A stretch of 64,000 bases of DNA from Chinchilla lanigera (GCF_000276665.1 NW_004955429.1:3138852-3202851), one strand, 5' to 3'; positions 26,601 through 37,200 are shown, counted from the stretch's first letter. Program-made: numbers and translations. The notes: generated from the sequence alone by a model not told the origin.

Positions 26601-28310
26601 CTAAGTATTCAATCGGTCCCTCTTTTCCTGATGCTAAACAAAACACTGATAGAACTATTACTTTCACTGACTTGCAATTCCCATTATCTTAATCCTTTCA
26701 ACTGCATTTCAAAAAGTGCCAGCTTTTCAGGATGAAGGTGCAAGACATTTTGATGGATTCTTTTTGGTTTGGTAGCAATGTAAATAATAGGTAGCAATTT
26801 GCAATTGAGGTATTTAGATATTAGATAAGGGGAATGGGCCCAAGAAAAATGAATTAAAAGCATCACTCAGGTTTGCACCTACAAACCTGGTGGTAGAGAG
26901 AGAGGAACATCTTTGAATGCCAGGTATGTACATCATGTAGGTTCTGTAGGGACATTAATTGAGGATGATCTTTAGTAAATGTTTAAAATCTTACTCCACA
27001 GATTGAGTTTAAATCAACAAGTTAAATTTCTTTTCCTGTGTATTTGGCGCTAAATCTATAGTCACTGAAAAGTGATAATAATACTTTAAATCAATATCTC
27101 AAATCCTATGCTATGCGTACCTCCCTTCTCAGTTAATACAAAGAATATGAAAAAAAGAAGCTAAAAAACCTCATAGTAAACATTCTTAAGTTGTTGTTGT
27201 CCATGAAACAAATACATACTGACAACTCACCAGTAAAAATTGCTGTATAAAATATGCTGTTTCCTCTAATGTTTACAAAATATTTCACACTTTTATTGGC
27301 TAGCAAATCTTTTAAAAGCTACAGATCAGTTTAAAACTATAAAATCTTCCCATTCCCCCAGAAATGAATTCATATTTATTTGTATTACTTGAGTGAGGTG
27401 CTGGACCACGAAGTGTCATGGTGATTAGAGATAATGCAGAAAAAAGCAGGGTAAATCAGAATCTGGGTAGATGAATGACTTTGTGTAGATAAATAGAAAG
27501 CTTGGGATGCACCCAAATAAATGTTACACCGGCGCTATAAAATGAACAGAATATAAGAATATTGTGAAAAACCAATAGACCATGAAATAGGTTTTTTAAA
27601 ATGTGCCCCTAAGGATATCGGATTTTCCCCTCTCCCTTTTCTTCATCTTGCATACACAATAGTTCTGAAGGACACACATCCTTATATAACATGGTTAGCT
27701 TGCTAAAATAGTCCATATTATGGAGAGAGAGAGGGAAAAAGAGAGGGAGTGAGAAAGAGAGAGAAGGAGAAAGAGAGGAAAAAAAAAGGGAGAGAAAGAG
27801 AGAGATCCTAAAATTCAAGTCAGAAGTCTTGGTCATTTGAGACAATGACAGGACATTGTACCTCCAGCTCAATGATTACATAGGGTGGTTAGCCCCGTTC
27901 CTGACCAGTTCTGTGCCGAGGAAATTACTAGCACAACACTGGAACTCTGGCTTTTGTTTGGATTATGCTTTTTGAGCTTTCATTTCTACATTCCCTTTCT
28001 TTCTCCATTTTGGGTCGCTTCTACTGGCCTCTGCTGACAAATGGTTGCTTCTACACCAAGGAATAAACTCCTTGGCCAAATGCAGCCTGATTATTTCTAC
28101 TAAGATAATGTTTCTGGTATTGTCAACTTCGGTGCATTAATAATAAGAGAAAGCGATTTGATTTCACTCGTTCTGTTAAAGGCCATTTTAAATGATGAAA
28201 ATAACATTATAATTTTGAATATGCCAGTAACTACAAAACAGAAAACATTCTTATAGAAAAAAATAAAATTCGTATAAGAAAACACTTTATTATTTTTGAT
28301 TGGACAATAC
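23649..28310 (-). other. GAD2: GAD2 intron 4
   Basis: The 4.7-kb intron starts GTATTG and ends TCGTTCAG. It is AT-rich with a GA-rich tract at 27724-27806 and a C-rich run near 26026-26042. I recognise no SINE or extra exon in it. Confidence 0.9.
27724..27806. repeat. GA-rich low-complexity tract
   Basis: Purine-only GAGA/GGGA tract visible by eye; it is polypyrimidine on the GAD2 coding strand. Confidence 0.9.
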
Positions 28311-28544
28311 CTGTTTTAATTGCATATTTTAGAGTTGTTTGGCAATGCATCAAAATTTCCTCCAAATTTTGTGGTTGATCTGCCAGTTCCCAATTATACT
28401 CTTGAAGAAGCTCATTAGGATAATGAAAATCAATGACTTTGGTTGATCTATCGAAACTCTTCACCACATACTGAAGCAAAATGTCCATAACATCCTGCAA
28501 AAATGCCAAAGTGGGCCGTTCTCCGTCACACGCTGGCAGCAGAT
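28311..28544 (-). CDS. GAD2: GAD2 exon 4
   Basis: This 234-nt exon has acceptor ATGCTTTAG|AT and donor ACAG|GTATTG. AT completes the Asp codon begun in exon 3; 77 codons follow, starting LLPACDGERPTLAFLQDV and ending TTLKYAIKT, with a final G for the next Gly (about residues 96-174). It joins the membrane-targeting N-terminus to the decarboxylase domain; the FDRSTKVIDFHYPNEL and ELADQPQNLEEIL segments are typical of GAD65. One change from human as I know it is D for N in QDVMDILLQY. Confidence 0.98.
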
Positions 28545-29472
28545 CTAAAGCATGGGATGAAAATGACACATTTTAAATTTTGCCGTGGACATGTTCAGGC
28601 AAGATCTTGATCAGGCAGTCTCCCTTTGAACAGAGAGATTTTATTTTATATTAAAAGATACCTTTTGGAAACGCAGAGTATTTCCTATAGAGGGGAAGCA
28701 TTTTTCAAAGACAAGGGAGTGAATTCCTTTCACCAAAATGAATTTCAGCATTTCAATTTGAAAGGTACTGTTTGCTACACCCCCGCCCTCCCAAGTAGAA
28801 CGAGTGCCTCCTTTTCTCTTTCTCTTTTACAGTTTGTTCTCCATACTTTTTTTCAGCGAATCACCGTAAATGTTTAAGGAGATACTTCCCGTCTAAATGT
28901 TTGAGCAACATTTGTCTTGGGGAAGCCAGGTAAAACTGAACATTAAAATTTAGGAGCTCTGGTCTGTGACAGAGCCGCTGTTTCCAAAGTCAGTGCGTTG
29001 TGTCTGTTCGCGCCTGTGCTTGTGTCCGTGTGCCTGGTCTGTGTGCCTGCGTTTGGGCGACTGAGGGCGAGCGCACACGAGGGTAAAATCCAGCTCGCAG
29101 AACTCACACGAATAGAATCCTCCTTCTATTAATTTGCAGCAACAGATTAATCTCGCGCTCTCATCTGAAGCCCTAAAATACGCCAGCGACTCTGAATTCC
29201 CTCTTACGTCTCCCGGAAACTGTGTCTCTCCTCCCCCCACCAGTGCCCCAACACCCTGGGAAACCGACAGCCGGACCAGGCGCGCACGAACGCCTGGCCG
29301 CCCGAGCTCGGAGGCGCGCGGCCTCGCAGGGCTGCACAGAGCGGGGCCCGGCGCCTCTGCTCGGCTTCAGATTCCGGCGGCGTCGCCTCGGCCGGGCACC
29401 TCGACGCCGTGTCGGGCTCCCACCCGGGCCCAGAGGCGGGGCGGGGGCGCGGATGACCCGCAGCGCCTTTAC
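28545..29472 (-). other. GAD2: GAD2 intron 3
   Basis: The 928-bp intron starts GTAAAG and ends GCTTTAG. GC content rises sharply toward exon 3 as it enters the CpG island. No repeat seen. Confidence 0.93.
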
Positions 29473-29622
29473 CTGTTGCGTGCAGAAAGGCGTAGTCGAC
29501 CTTCGTCTGGCGGCAGCGGCAGGGCTTCTGGTCGCAGGTGCAGGCGACCTTCCGGGCCGAGCCCCGCGGGGCAGCGCTGTCGCCGCCGTCGGCCGGCTTG
29601 TCCGCGTCTCCGTAGAGCAGGG
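29473..29622 (-). CDS. GAD2: GAD2 exon 3
   Basis: This 150-nt exon has acceptor CCCCGTCCAG|CC and donor AACAG|GTAAAG. CC completes the Ala codon begun in exon 2; 49 codons follow from LLYGDADKPADGG to KVDYAFLHAT, then G for the Asp of exon 4 (about residues 46-95). It is part of the GAD65-specific N-terminal region used for Golgi and vesicle targeting, with a Cys-rich CTCDQKPCRC motif. Length equals human. The part after CRC reads RQTKVDYAF where human as I know it has SKVDVNYAF. The window's long ORFs ran through the acceptor, so the exon start is set by the splice site and phase. Confidence 0.95.
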
Positions 29623-29651
29623 CTGGACGGGGACACCGCGCACCGGCCCGG
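29623..29651 (-). other. GAD2: GAD2 intron 2, acceptor end only
   Basis: Only the last 29 bases of the intron are present, ending CCCCGTCCAG. The remainder falls in the adjoining N gap. Confidence 0.85.
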
Positions 29652-29751
29652 NNNNNNNNNNNNNNNNNNNNNNNNNNNNNNNNNNNNNNNNNNNNNNNNN
29701 NNNNNNNNNNNNNNNNNNNNNNNNNNNNNNNNNNNNNNNNNNNNNNNNNNN
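29652..29751. other. Assembly gap of 100 N
   Basis: Exactly 100 N, a usual placeholder for a gap of unknown size. It sits in the CpG island and hides the 3' end of GAD2 exon 2 and most of intron 2. Confidence 0.99.
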
Positions 29752-29785
29752 GTGAACTTCTGGGCCACCTGGCACCAGGCTCTCG
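29752..29785 (-). CDS. GAD2: GAD2 exon 2, truncated by gap
   Basis: The acceptor is TTCTTCGCAG|CG. CG completes the Ala codon from exon 1, then ten codons RAWCQVAQKF and two bases are visible before the N gap. If the exon is 60 nt as expected from the protein, about 26 nt are missing. The visible Cys is Cys30, one of the two N-terminal cysteines of GAD65 known to be palmitoylated; the other, Cys45, should be in the gap. The break is an assembly artefact, with no sign of gene decay. Confidence 0.95.
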
Positions 29786-30332
29786 CTGCGAAGAAAGGCA
29801 GGCGGACAGCGAAGCGGAGGACTGTGAATTTCGTGACGGGGGAACGGGACCCCGAGCCGCTCTGAGGCCGCCTTCGGCGTCGATTTGTGACCGGGCCAGG
29901 ACGCCCGGGCCCTGCGCCCGCCTCCCCGTGAGCTCGGGACCGCGAACCGCGTCCTCGCGCCTCCCCACTGCCCCGGATTCGCGTCGCGTCTCCAGACCCC
30001 GATTCCCGAGCTCCCCACGCTCCCTCCTCCGCCCGCTCGCTCCCAGGCCGGGGTCCGCGCCGCCTGCCCGCGGGGAGGCCGGATTCGTTGTCTCGGAGAC
30101 GCCGTCTTTGGGGCGCTCCCCTCGCCGAGGGCGGAGGAGCCCGAGACTTTCGGGGCGTCCTTCCCGGGGACGAAAGGCCGTGGGGCTCCTGGCCCGCCAA
30201 GGTCTCTCCCCGAGCGAGCGCCGGGAGAGGCGCGAAGAAGTTTTCCGTGGCCGGTCTCAGCCTCCGCGTCTCCCCGCAGCCCGCAAACCCCGCCGCCCGC
30301 GGAGCTGCCCGCGGCCGGTCCCCGTCTCCTAC
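29786..30332 (-). other. GAD2: GAD2 intron 1
   Basis: A 547-bp, very GC-rich intron, GTAGGAG to TTCTTCGCAG. No repeat seen. Confidence 0.93.
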
Positions 30333-30408
30333 CTGTGCCGGGGTTCTCGGGGTCCCCAGAGCCATCCTCGGACCCGAAGGACCAGAAGCCGGAGCCCGGA
30401 GAGGCCAT
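30333..30408 (-). CDS. GAD2: GAD2 exon 1, coding part with start codon
   Basis: The ATG is at 30406-30408, preceded by GCCATGG-type context on the minus strand (GGCC before ATGGCC). It encodes 25 codons, MASPGSGFWSFGSEDGSG through DPENPGT, and leaves one G before GTAGGAG. This is the GAD65 amino terminus, which differs from GAD67 and carries the membrane-anchoring region. The start is chosen by exact family match. Longer ORFs that read on into intron 1 are artefacts. The 5' UTR continues to the right; its start cannot be fixed from sequence alone. Confidence 0.98.
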
Positions 30409-30793
30409 GGGCGGTGCAGGCTGGAGCGGGTCGCGAGTGCGGCTGCGGCGACTGGCCGGGCTCCCGCGGGGGACGCGCGTGTCCGCGTGTGCGCGCGTGT
30501 CGGAGTCAGGGCTTCTCGCTGTGGCGGCGCTGGGGGAGCCTGGAGAGGAGACCGGGACGGAGCCCGAGGGGTCCGCAGCCTGGAGACGGAGAAGCGCAGA
30601 GCGCCCTGGAGTTTTGAAGAGAAGGAGCCCGGCGGGGACGGATGAGGGGCGGCAGAGGGGAATGGGAAGGAGGGAGGAGGACGCTGAGTCGTGAGGGTGC
30701 CAGGCGGGCTGTGGGCGGGAGCGGGATGGAGTCAGAGCGAGGGGCGGAGGCGGGAGCCCCGAGAGCCGCGAGTGCAGAGCTGCTCCCCGGCCA

Positions 30794-30814
30794 GGCGCTG
30801 TCCAGGGTGCTGCC
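30794..30814 (-). promoter_or_regulatory. GAD2: Candidate RE1/NRSF (REST) site
   Basis: On the minus strand the site contains CAGCACCCTGGACAGCGCC. The REST consensus is CAGCACCACGGACAGCGCC in the same 19 positions, so both half-sites are intact and only two central bases differ. It lies about 390 bp upstream of the GAD2 ATG, inside the CpG island. REST silences neuronal genes in non-neuronal cells, which fits GAD2 expression. Binding here is inferred. Confidence 0.75.
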
Positions 30815-31183
30815 GCGCCGGCGGAGGCTGGCTTCGGCGAGGGGCGGGCCTGGGAGACCTCGGCGAGGTGGGAAGGGTGACACAGACGAATTCCACGCGA
30901 GCTTCGATGGGCGTACTTATTGTCTGAGGTCTGGCTTCGGCTGAGGAAAGGAAGTGCGGATCCCGGACCGCCTTGGTCCGAGCCGATGCCGAGGTCGCGG
31001 AGCCCTCAAGAGCCGAGCCGTCCGGCGTGAATCGGAACAGTTCAAGGGCTTGGGGAGGGCACAGCGGGCGAAAGGCACCCTTCCTCGGGAGACCCAGTGC
31101 CAGCCGATGGGGCCGCCTCGGCCCCAGGAAGCACGACTTCCGTGTGGCCAAGCGCCGGGTCGATGCTCTCGCCGTCCAGGTTT

Positions 31184-31193
31184 TGATTGACAG
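31184..31193 (+). promoter_or_regulatory. PBX-MEIS/PREP decamer
   Basis: Exact TGATTGACAG, the consensus for PBX with MEIS/PREP partners, about 780 bp upstream of the GAD2 ATG. Functional use is inferred. Confidence 0.45.
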
Positions 31194-32100
31194 TTGGGGA
31201 GGAACACTGCTGATTGAGGCAATTAAAATCCACGCTGGAGTCTCTCACCGAGGACCTCGGGCTGGGAGGAGTGACAGAAACTTCTGGGAAGAGAGCACGG
31301 AGGAGGGGAGCCAACCAGCGCAGGCAGAATTGATGGCTGAAGGGGGTTGGCAACCGGTCATTTAGTGACCTTGGCCCGCAGAGGCGTGGAAAGGCCAGCG
31401 GTTTCCGTGCGACTTGAATCAGATTCGTGGGAGGGGTACAAGAGGTTAGGCCCCTTGTTTGGGGGCCTGAGATCAACCACACTGCATATCAACCACCGTT
31501 TCTCTTTGCGGTCCTCCTAGCTCAGATGTTACAGGTGACAAAGGTAACAAATCCAGATCCAGCAGTCTAAACCGCCAGAAGAGAAACCCCAAACCTCTCT
31601 CTCCAGCCTCACTCGAAGACGACTCGACTCAGAGCCTGCCTGGTTCTTTGTTTAAATCCACACCAAATCTTGCAAATACAGCGGGCTGGGGGATGCAGAA
31701 CCTCACATATAGTCGAAAATGCAGAGTCTTAAAAACAAGTGTTTAATATACACACAAAAGGCTCCAGAAGAAACAGATTAAAACAAGAGGAAGGTAGAAA
31801 TCGCAACCCCTGAATTTTTTTTTGTTGTTGTTATGGCAGTCAAGTAACCGCTACTTTTCAAATGCTATTAAATCTTGCTGCTCCAAAGTACTTTAACTCC
31901 GGTGATGGTTTTTACGATTTTTTAAAAAATTGAAACACTCCCTATTTCCAATGCAAATGGAGGTCTGGTTTGTCTTTCCTTAATGCCAGCCCTCTAGACT
32001 GTAATTTGCTTTGTAAAGAATTTCTCTTTCTCTGATGAGCCCGTGTCACCCCCTCCCCCCTTAGGCTCTGGGTTGGCATTAACAAAAGAGAGCATGGAGG

Positions 32101-32120
32101 TAATAATTACAGTCATTAGT
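32101..32120. promoter_or_regulatory. Homeodomain-type AT-rich sites
   Basis: A palindromic TAATTA (32104-32109) and a nearby CATTAG lie in an AT-rich stretch about 1.7 kb upstream of the GAD2 ATG. TAATTA is the core bound by DLX-type homeodomains, and DLX1/DLX2 are known to act on GAD genes in forebrain interneurons. The short motif is common, so confidence is low. Confidence 0.35.
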
Positions 32121-32380
32121 TCACAAAGGAGGCAGCCGAGAATGGGAAGGGAAGGCAGGCTCGAGCAGGGAAAAGGCTTTCGAAGGCCCTTCCTTCCTTG
32201 ATTGAGGGAAGAGACAGACCAACACTCCCGGCCCCGCGGGGAATGGTTTCCTTAGATGACCTATTTCTTTTCCACACTTTACCCAGGGATCGAATTGCAG
32301 ACCTAGCTGAAGAAAAATATTGTATCTTGTGTAAGTTTTCCCTTGTGCAGAGGGACAGAGAAAGCAGGAGGGATGGATGG

Positions 32381-32410
32381 GAAGGAAGGAAGGAAGGAAG
32401 GAAGGAAGGA
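32381..32410. repeat. GAAG/GGAA tetranucleotide repeat
   Basis: Perfect GAAG repeat of about seven units between GAD2 and MYO3A. Confidence 0.95.
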
Positions 32411-33599
32411 AAAAGCTCGAAGAAATACAGAGAAAACAAGAACAAAAGCACTGCAACTTTTCACCAAGTGTTGGCCTTTCTTGCTTCCAGTCTCACTTTA
32501 AAAAAACTGCATGTTGTGTGTGTGGTGGGGGTTTTAAGGGGAGGGAAGAACAAGGGATTTCTGGAGAGGTCCGTAGCAGGCTGCCAGGAATTCTGGATCA
32601 AAGGATGGGTCTGGCAGCCAAGTGGGGATGTGCTTCGAACCACTGCATCTGAGGGTCTCTTTGTGGAGGGGACAGAGGAGGCTGGGGCAGCTCGCCTCGG
32701 GTGTAGGGATTCCTTACTTCTCCTGTGTCCTTCTGTGGGACCTGCTGCCCTGATTTCCTTGGTGCCAGGGCCAGATGGAGCCTACGTTTTACAAGGCTGA
32801 GGAGTGATCCACCCCAACCCCGAGGGAGGGTGTGGTGCTAAACTAGGGAAGGAGCAGGGCCCTGGGGCGCACTTGGATTCAGGGTTGGTCCTGCCACAGC
32901 TAGAGGTCTCAAGTCTGTCCCCAGGGAGCTTTTGGAGCTAACTCTTGGAAAGAGTATTATAACTGCTGGGCAAATTATCAACCTGCCGCACATGCTCTCT
33001 CTTCTCAAATGCTTTCCTAGAGTCTTCTGGCTGGGTCCACAGCTCAGAAGCCGAGGGCACCGGCTGAAGGGACAAGCTCCAGCGTGGACAGAACCCTTCT
33101 TCTGATTCAGGTGCCCATGGAACCATTTCACCACCTTTTCTCAATTGCTTTGGGCTGTGTAGAAAATGAGGTGTCATCCACTGAAGGGTTTAACACATTT
33201 TTAAAAGAAGTTGCAGTCAATGGACACATGCAAACCTCTGTCCACCCGCCAACCTTCCCTCTGAAATACGCCCATATTTGGAGCAGTAGTAACTGCCTCA
33301 AATCTGCAGAGCAGAACATTGTAAAACCTCAGCTCCATGATGAGACCAGGAATTTTCCAGGCTGGACAAAGGAAGCCACAATGATTAGGAAGGCACAAGC
33401 ACATGTATGTGTGTGCGTGCGAGTCTGTCAGGAGATTTGTTTGAAGATGTATTTGTATGACACGTATGGAGCAGACTGTATTTTTTGTGTGTGGGGGAAG
33501 GGAGGTAGGAGTCCGCTGTTGGAGACAGAAGGCCCCTCCCACAACTGTGTAACCAAAGCCGGGCCCCAACAGGAAAAGGGCTGACCAGTGGTGCAAACT

Positions 33600-34144
33600 A
33601 CAGACTTTCCAGGGCACTTCCTTTATTTAGCAATCTGAACAACGAAGGAAAGGGAAAGCTCAAGTTTGAGATGAGCTTCATCTTTAACATTCCCCCTCGC
33701 CTCACCCAGGCTTTGCACTAGCAGACTCAATCCACCTTTGAGGGTCCTGTAGGTCTGGGAAAGCTGTTTGCAAGAAAGACAGTATCTTTGAAATTATCGC
33801 TCCCTCAGAAAAAGAAACCCGGAGGAGCTGGTGACAGCTTAGGTGCAGGCGGGTCCACTGGACAAAGTTGCCCTAACTGGTGGGCTGGTGAGAGAAGAGA
33901 GTACAGGAGCCCCAGGGTGTGGGGCCCAGAGTCCCACAGGGCTCGAGTTCTCGTCTTTCAGAGCACCTTAGATGGCTGGCCCTTGCCCTTGAGGGAGCAG
34001 TGCAGCAGGCAGCCCCAGCAGAAATCAAGGTCTCAGCTCCAGTGCTAGCAAGCGCCAGTGCAGGTCCCTCCTCCCCACCCCGCTGTGGTGGCCATAATCC
34101 TGCAGGCTCCAGGGGTTTCTGCTGGTGGCTGTTCAATGGCTGGG
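33600..34144 (-). other. MYO3A: MYO3A 3' UTR with poly(A) signal
   Basis: The region follows the MYO3A stop codon. A minus-strand AATAAA is at 33622-33627, about 520 nt after the stop, so cleavage is expected near 33600. The exact end is inferred from this signal; no second signal nearer the stop was noticed. Confidence 0.7.
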
Positions 34145-34262
34145 CTACAACTGCTGAATGAGGCGCTGTCGTTGGGAGGTTTTGCGCAGGAGCCTCCTGT
34201 AGTCATAGGGGCTGGCCACTGGCCCGCAGCACTCCTCCTTGGGGCTCTCCGCTCTCCCCAAC
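34145..34262 (-). CDS. MYO3A: MYO3A last coding exon (actin-binding C-terminus)
   Basis: MYO3A is a kinase-bearing class III myosin that moves to stereocilia and filopodia tips. This exon starts TTTCTTGCAG|G, completes the Arg codon of the previous exon, and encodes 38 residues ending [20 protein letters not shown] before TAG at 34145-34147. The C-terminal segment is tail homology domain II, known to bind actin. Human as I know it ends [20 protein letters not shown], so the match is clear. The N-terminal half of the exon (LGRAESPKEECCGPV) is more diverged. No ORF of track length exposes this exon; it was found by homology. Confidence 0.97.
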
Positions 34263-37200
34263 CTGCAAGAAACGGGCAACATCCTTACCCACCCTGAGTT
34301 AGGTGGGTCCTCTTCTAGTCATATCCCACCAACCTTGGGCATTTCACAAAGGCACAATCAGAATTTCAGGCTGATGGCCAAATGCATTTGCTGTAATTCT
34401 ATCAGCCGGTTTGCAAAATGGAACCTGGTGACTCTTATGCATGACAGCTAAGTAAAGCATTGGAAGGTGTGGATCAGAAAGGCAAGACTCCTTTGGATGG
34501 AAATAATTCACAGCCCACAGACAAATATTTATCTTTGTATCTTAATTTTAAATATATTTTGGTCAAACAGGAAATCTCAAGGTGCCTAAGCAGACACTCA
34601 CATTTCACATTTTAAAACTGCTCAAATGTTTCTGTAAAACATTTTCACTATATCTGACCAACCATCCTGTGAATGATAGAAGAGGCATCTACCCTGTCAG
34701 CAAATGTTTTCACATTTTTAATGAGGCTGCTGGGCCAAGTTTTACCTGGAAAAAACTATGCCCCAGGTTTTGGCTTAAAGGTTAGAAGGATGAAGCAGTT
34801 GTTTAAAGAGTTAGGGAAGGTTGCAGAGAAGTCCTCGTTCAGCAGTTGTCAATGGGGGAGGATATAATGTTTAGTTTGGGTTATGCTAAGTTCAAGATAC
34901 TGATTAGATATTCAAGAGAAGATATGAACAGATATTGAGTTGGATGTATGAGTCCTGATGTAGTTTAGAGATTTCAGTTCAGGAAATTAAGCACATAGAT
35001 GATATTTAAAGTCATGGCAGTGAGAATATACTGATTAGAAAGAGCAAAGGACTGGACCACTCTAATATTGGGAGATGAGGTGGGATGAGCAAAGAATAAT
35101 AATAAGAAGCAGCAGCCAGACAAGAGGCAGACCAAGAGAAGTGCTATCTTGAAGCTAGTGAAGAGAATGTGTAAAGAAAAAAAAGACTGAATATAGGTGT
35201 TCAGTGCTGCTAGTGGGGAGAAATAAGGACTGAGACTGGATTCTGGATGTGACAAAATACAGGTCCCTGGTGACTCTGGCAGGTGCAGGTTTAGTGGAGT
35301 GGTTGGAAGGAAAACCTGAGTGAAGTGGCTCAAGAGAGGAAGAGAGGAAGTGGAGGAGGCCGTGCCTTTCATAGGTTACTCTTGCTGTAATAACGCACAG
35401 GAAAGTGGGTGGTCCCGAAGGAGGACTAGGGTAAGGTCCTTTGTTATGATGGGTCCTGACTGCCAGAAATAATTTGTTTGGTAAAATGAACAAACACTTG
35501 AGATGCAGACAAGAGAGGGGACAAGTGCAGGATGATAGCCTTACATAGGTGGAAGGGCTGGGCTCCACTGCACAAGGGGGTGTTTGGATTTAGCAAGTAA
35601 GCCAGACAGGCCATGCATAGTATATGGAGGGGAGCATACAGGTGAACGGCAGGAAGGCTGATAGATTCAGTAGCAGAAGTGTGCATCCATACTTTGCTTT
35701 CGTTTTCTCAGTGTAACAGGAATAAAGGTGTCAGCTGAAAGCAGTGAAGTATTTAAGAGTTGAAAGGAGAAAAGGAAGTCTGAAGGAGTGGACTAAGAAA
35801 AATGATAGAATTTTAGTGAAATGCAGTATTGCAAAGTAACTCTAAGGGTTTGCCGAAGGTATGTGGTCATATATGTTGAGTGAGATTAGGAGAGTTTATC
35901 TCTAGTCCCATGCAGCTCAGAGTACGGAGAGTTGGATTCACCTGGCATTAGGGGTGACAGCTGAATATAACTGAGGGACAAAGGGGCAGGGTCACCAAAG
36001 GTGACACAAATGAGCAAGAATGATGATAAAAGGAGAGGGCAAGAGCTTTGCCTGTTGATGGAATATGCCTTATTCTAGTCTAGTCTCACTAGGACGTTAA
36101 AAGAAAAAGAAAGCTCTAGCAAGGTCTTTCAAGGCATCTTGAACCCAGGGGCTACTTGACAGGAAAAACCTTAAAACGTATCATACTGGATATTGATGGA
36201 GCATTCTCTTTGAGTTCTCTTATATGAGAATTTAGGAATATGGAGTTACCTTATGCCAGGTACAAGATTCTAAGGTACATTACAGGATTATATTTTTGTT
36301 ATCTTCAGCTGGTGGATTCTAGACTGATTCTAGCTGATACAGTTTGTAAGGAGGGAAGTGAGAACTTGAACCCAGGTACTAGCCTAAATCTGAAGCATCT
36401 CCCATTGTACCCTTTACCGCTTTTCTGCTGATGCTTCTTGTGCAATTCTCCTATCTTTAACCAATGTGCTCTTGTTCCATCTTACTTTTTTCTCCTTTCA
36501 TTTTCTCCATATGTTCTTGACACAGTTAGAGCCTGGGTATGGTCTCAGTACCCCACATCTCAGTATTTCCTAGCAGAGAACCCACTAGATTCCATTTTAG
36601 AAGGTGATGCAGGATGCCAACCTCCTGTTGCTCTGGAATGTCAGTGTCCAACCACTGATTACCTACCACCATTTTTATTTATTTAGAATCTCTGAGAAAA
36701 ATGAATTCTCTGAAAAAGAAATTAAGGAAACAATTTATATCTGCAAATATAAGTTACTTAGGATAAAATCACCAAGAAGTTGAAACACTTACTATACTGA
36801 AACTATAAGACATTAATGAAAAAACTGAAGAAGATACAAATAAGTGAGAATATGCCCATGTTCATGGACTGTAAGAATTAATGTTGTTAATAAATCCAAT
36901 GCAATCTCTATCAGAATTCCAAATTTTTTTTTTTTATGTAATAGGAGAAACAAACCCAAACACTTTGTATGGAACCACAAATGATCATGAATAGCCAGTG
37001 AAATCTTGACCAGAAAAAGAACAAAACTGAAAGTATCACATCACCTGATTTCAAAATCTAGTATAAAGCTATAGTAATTAAAACAGCATAAAACAGACAC
37101 ATAGACCAAATGAACAGAATAGAGGGTCCATAAATAAACTTAAGCATTTACAGTCAATTTATTTTTGACAAAGATGCTGAGAACACACTAAGTAAAGGCT

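Larger units (their letters stand above)
29240..31250. promoter_or_regulatory. GAD2: CpG island over GAD2 promoter and exons 1-3
   Basis: CpG dinucleotides are frequent across this stretch, while the flanks are AT-rich. It covers exons 1-3, introns 1-2 and about 840 bp upstream of the ATG. I see no TATA box close upstream; there is a GC box (GGGGCGGG) near 30841-30849. The many long ORFs in several frames here, including ones reading through the N gap, are by-products of high GC content. Confidence 0.9.
30409..33595 (-). other. GAD2 5' UTR/promoter and MYO3A-GAD2 intergenic region
   Basis: The region holds the GAD2 5' UTR and promoter within the CpG island up to ~31250, an RE1-like site (30794-30814), a PBX/MEIS decamer (31184-31193), a homeodomain-type AT-rich patch (32101-32120) and a GGAA repeat (32381-32410). 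Plus-strand ORFs here show no family I recognise. Unlike the introns, I recognise no SINE in it. Confidence 0.8.

Noticed and set aside
29173..30408. 411-codon minus ORF starting with the GAD65 N-terminus
   Set aside because: Only the first 25 codons are exon 1. The remainder reads through intron 1, the N gap and exon 3 in the wrong frame.
29134..30645. Several long plus-strand ORFs over the CpG island
   Set aside because: High GC removes stop codons in all frames; composition is R/P/G-rich and no domain is visible. An antisense transcript cannot be excluded but is not supported.
33084..33584. 166-codon plus ORF beside the MYO3A 3' UTR
   Set aside because: No family match; mixed composition and no promoter or poly(A) context on that strand.
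34974..35568. Minus ORFs of 132 and 137 codons with hydrophobic stretches
   Set aside because: They overlap in different frames within a MYO3A intron and lack any recognisable family or splice support in phase with MYO3A.
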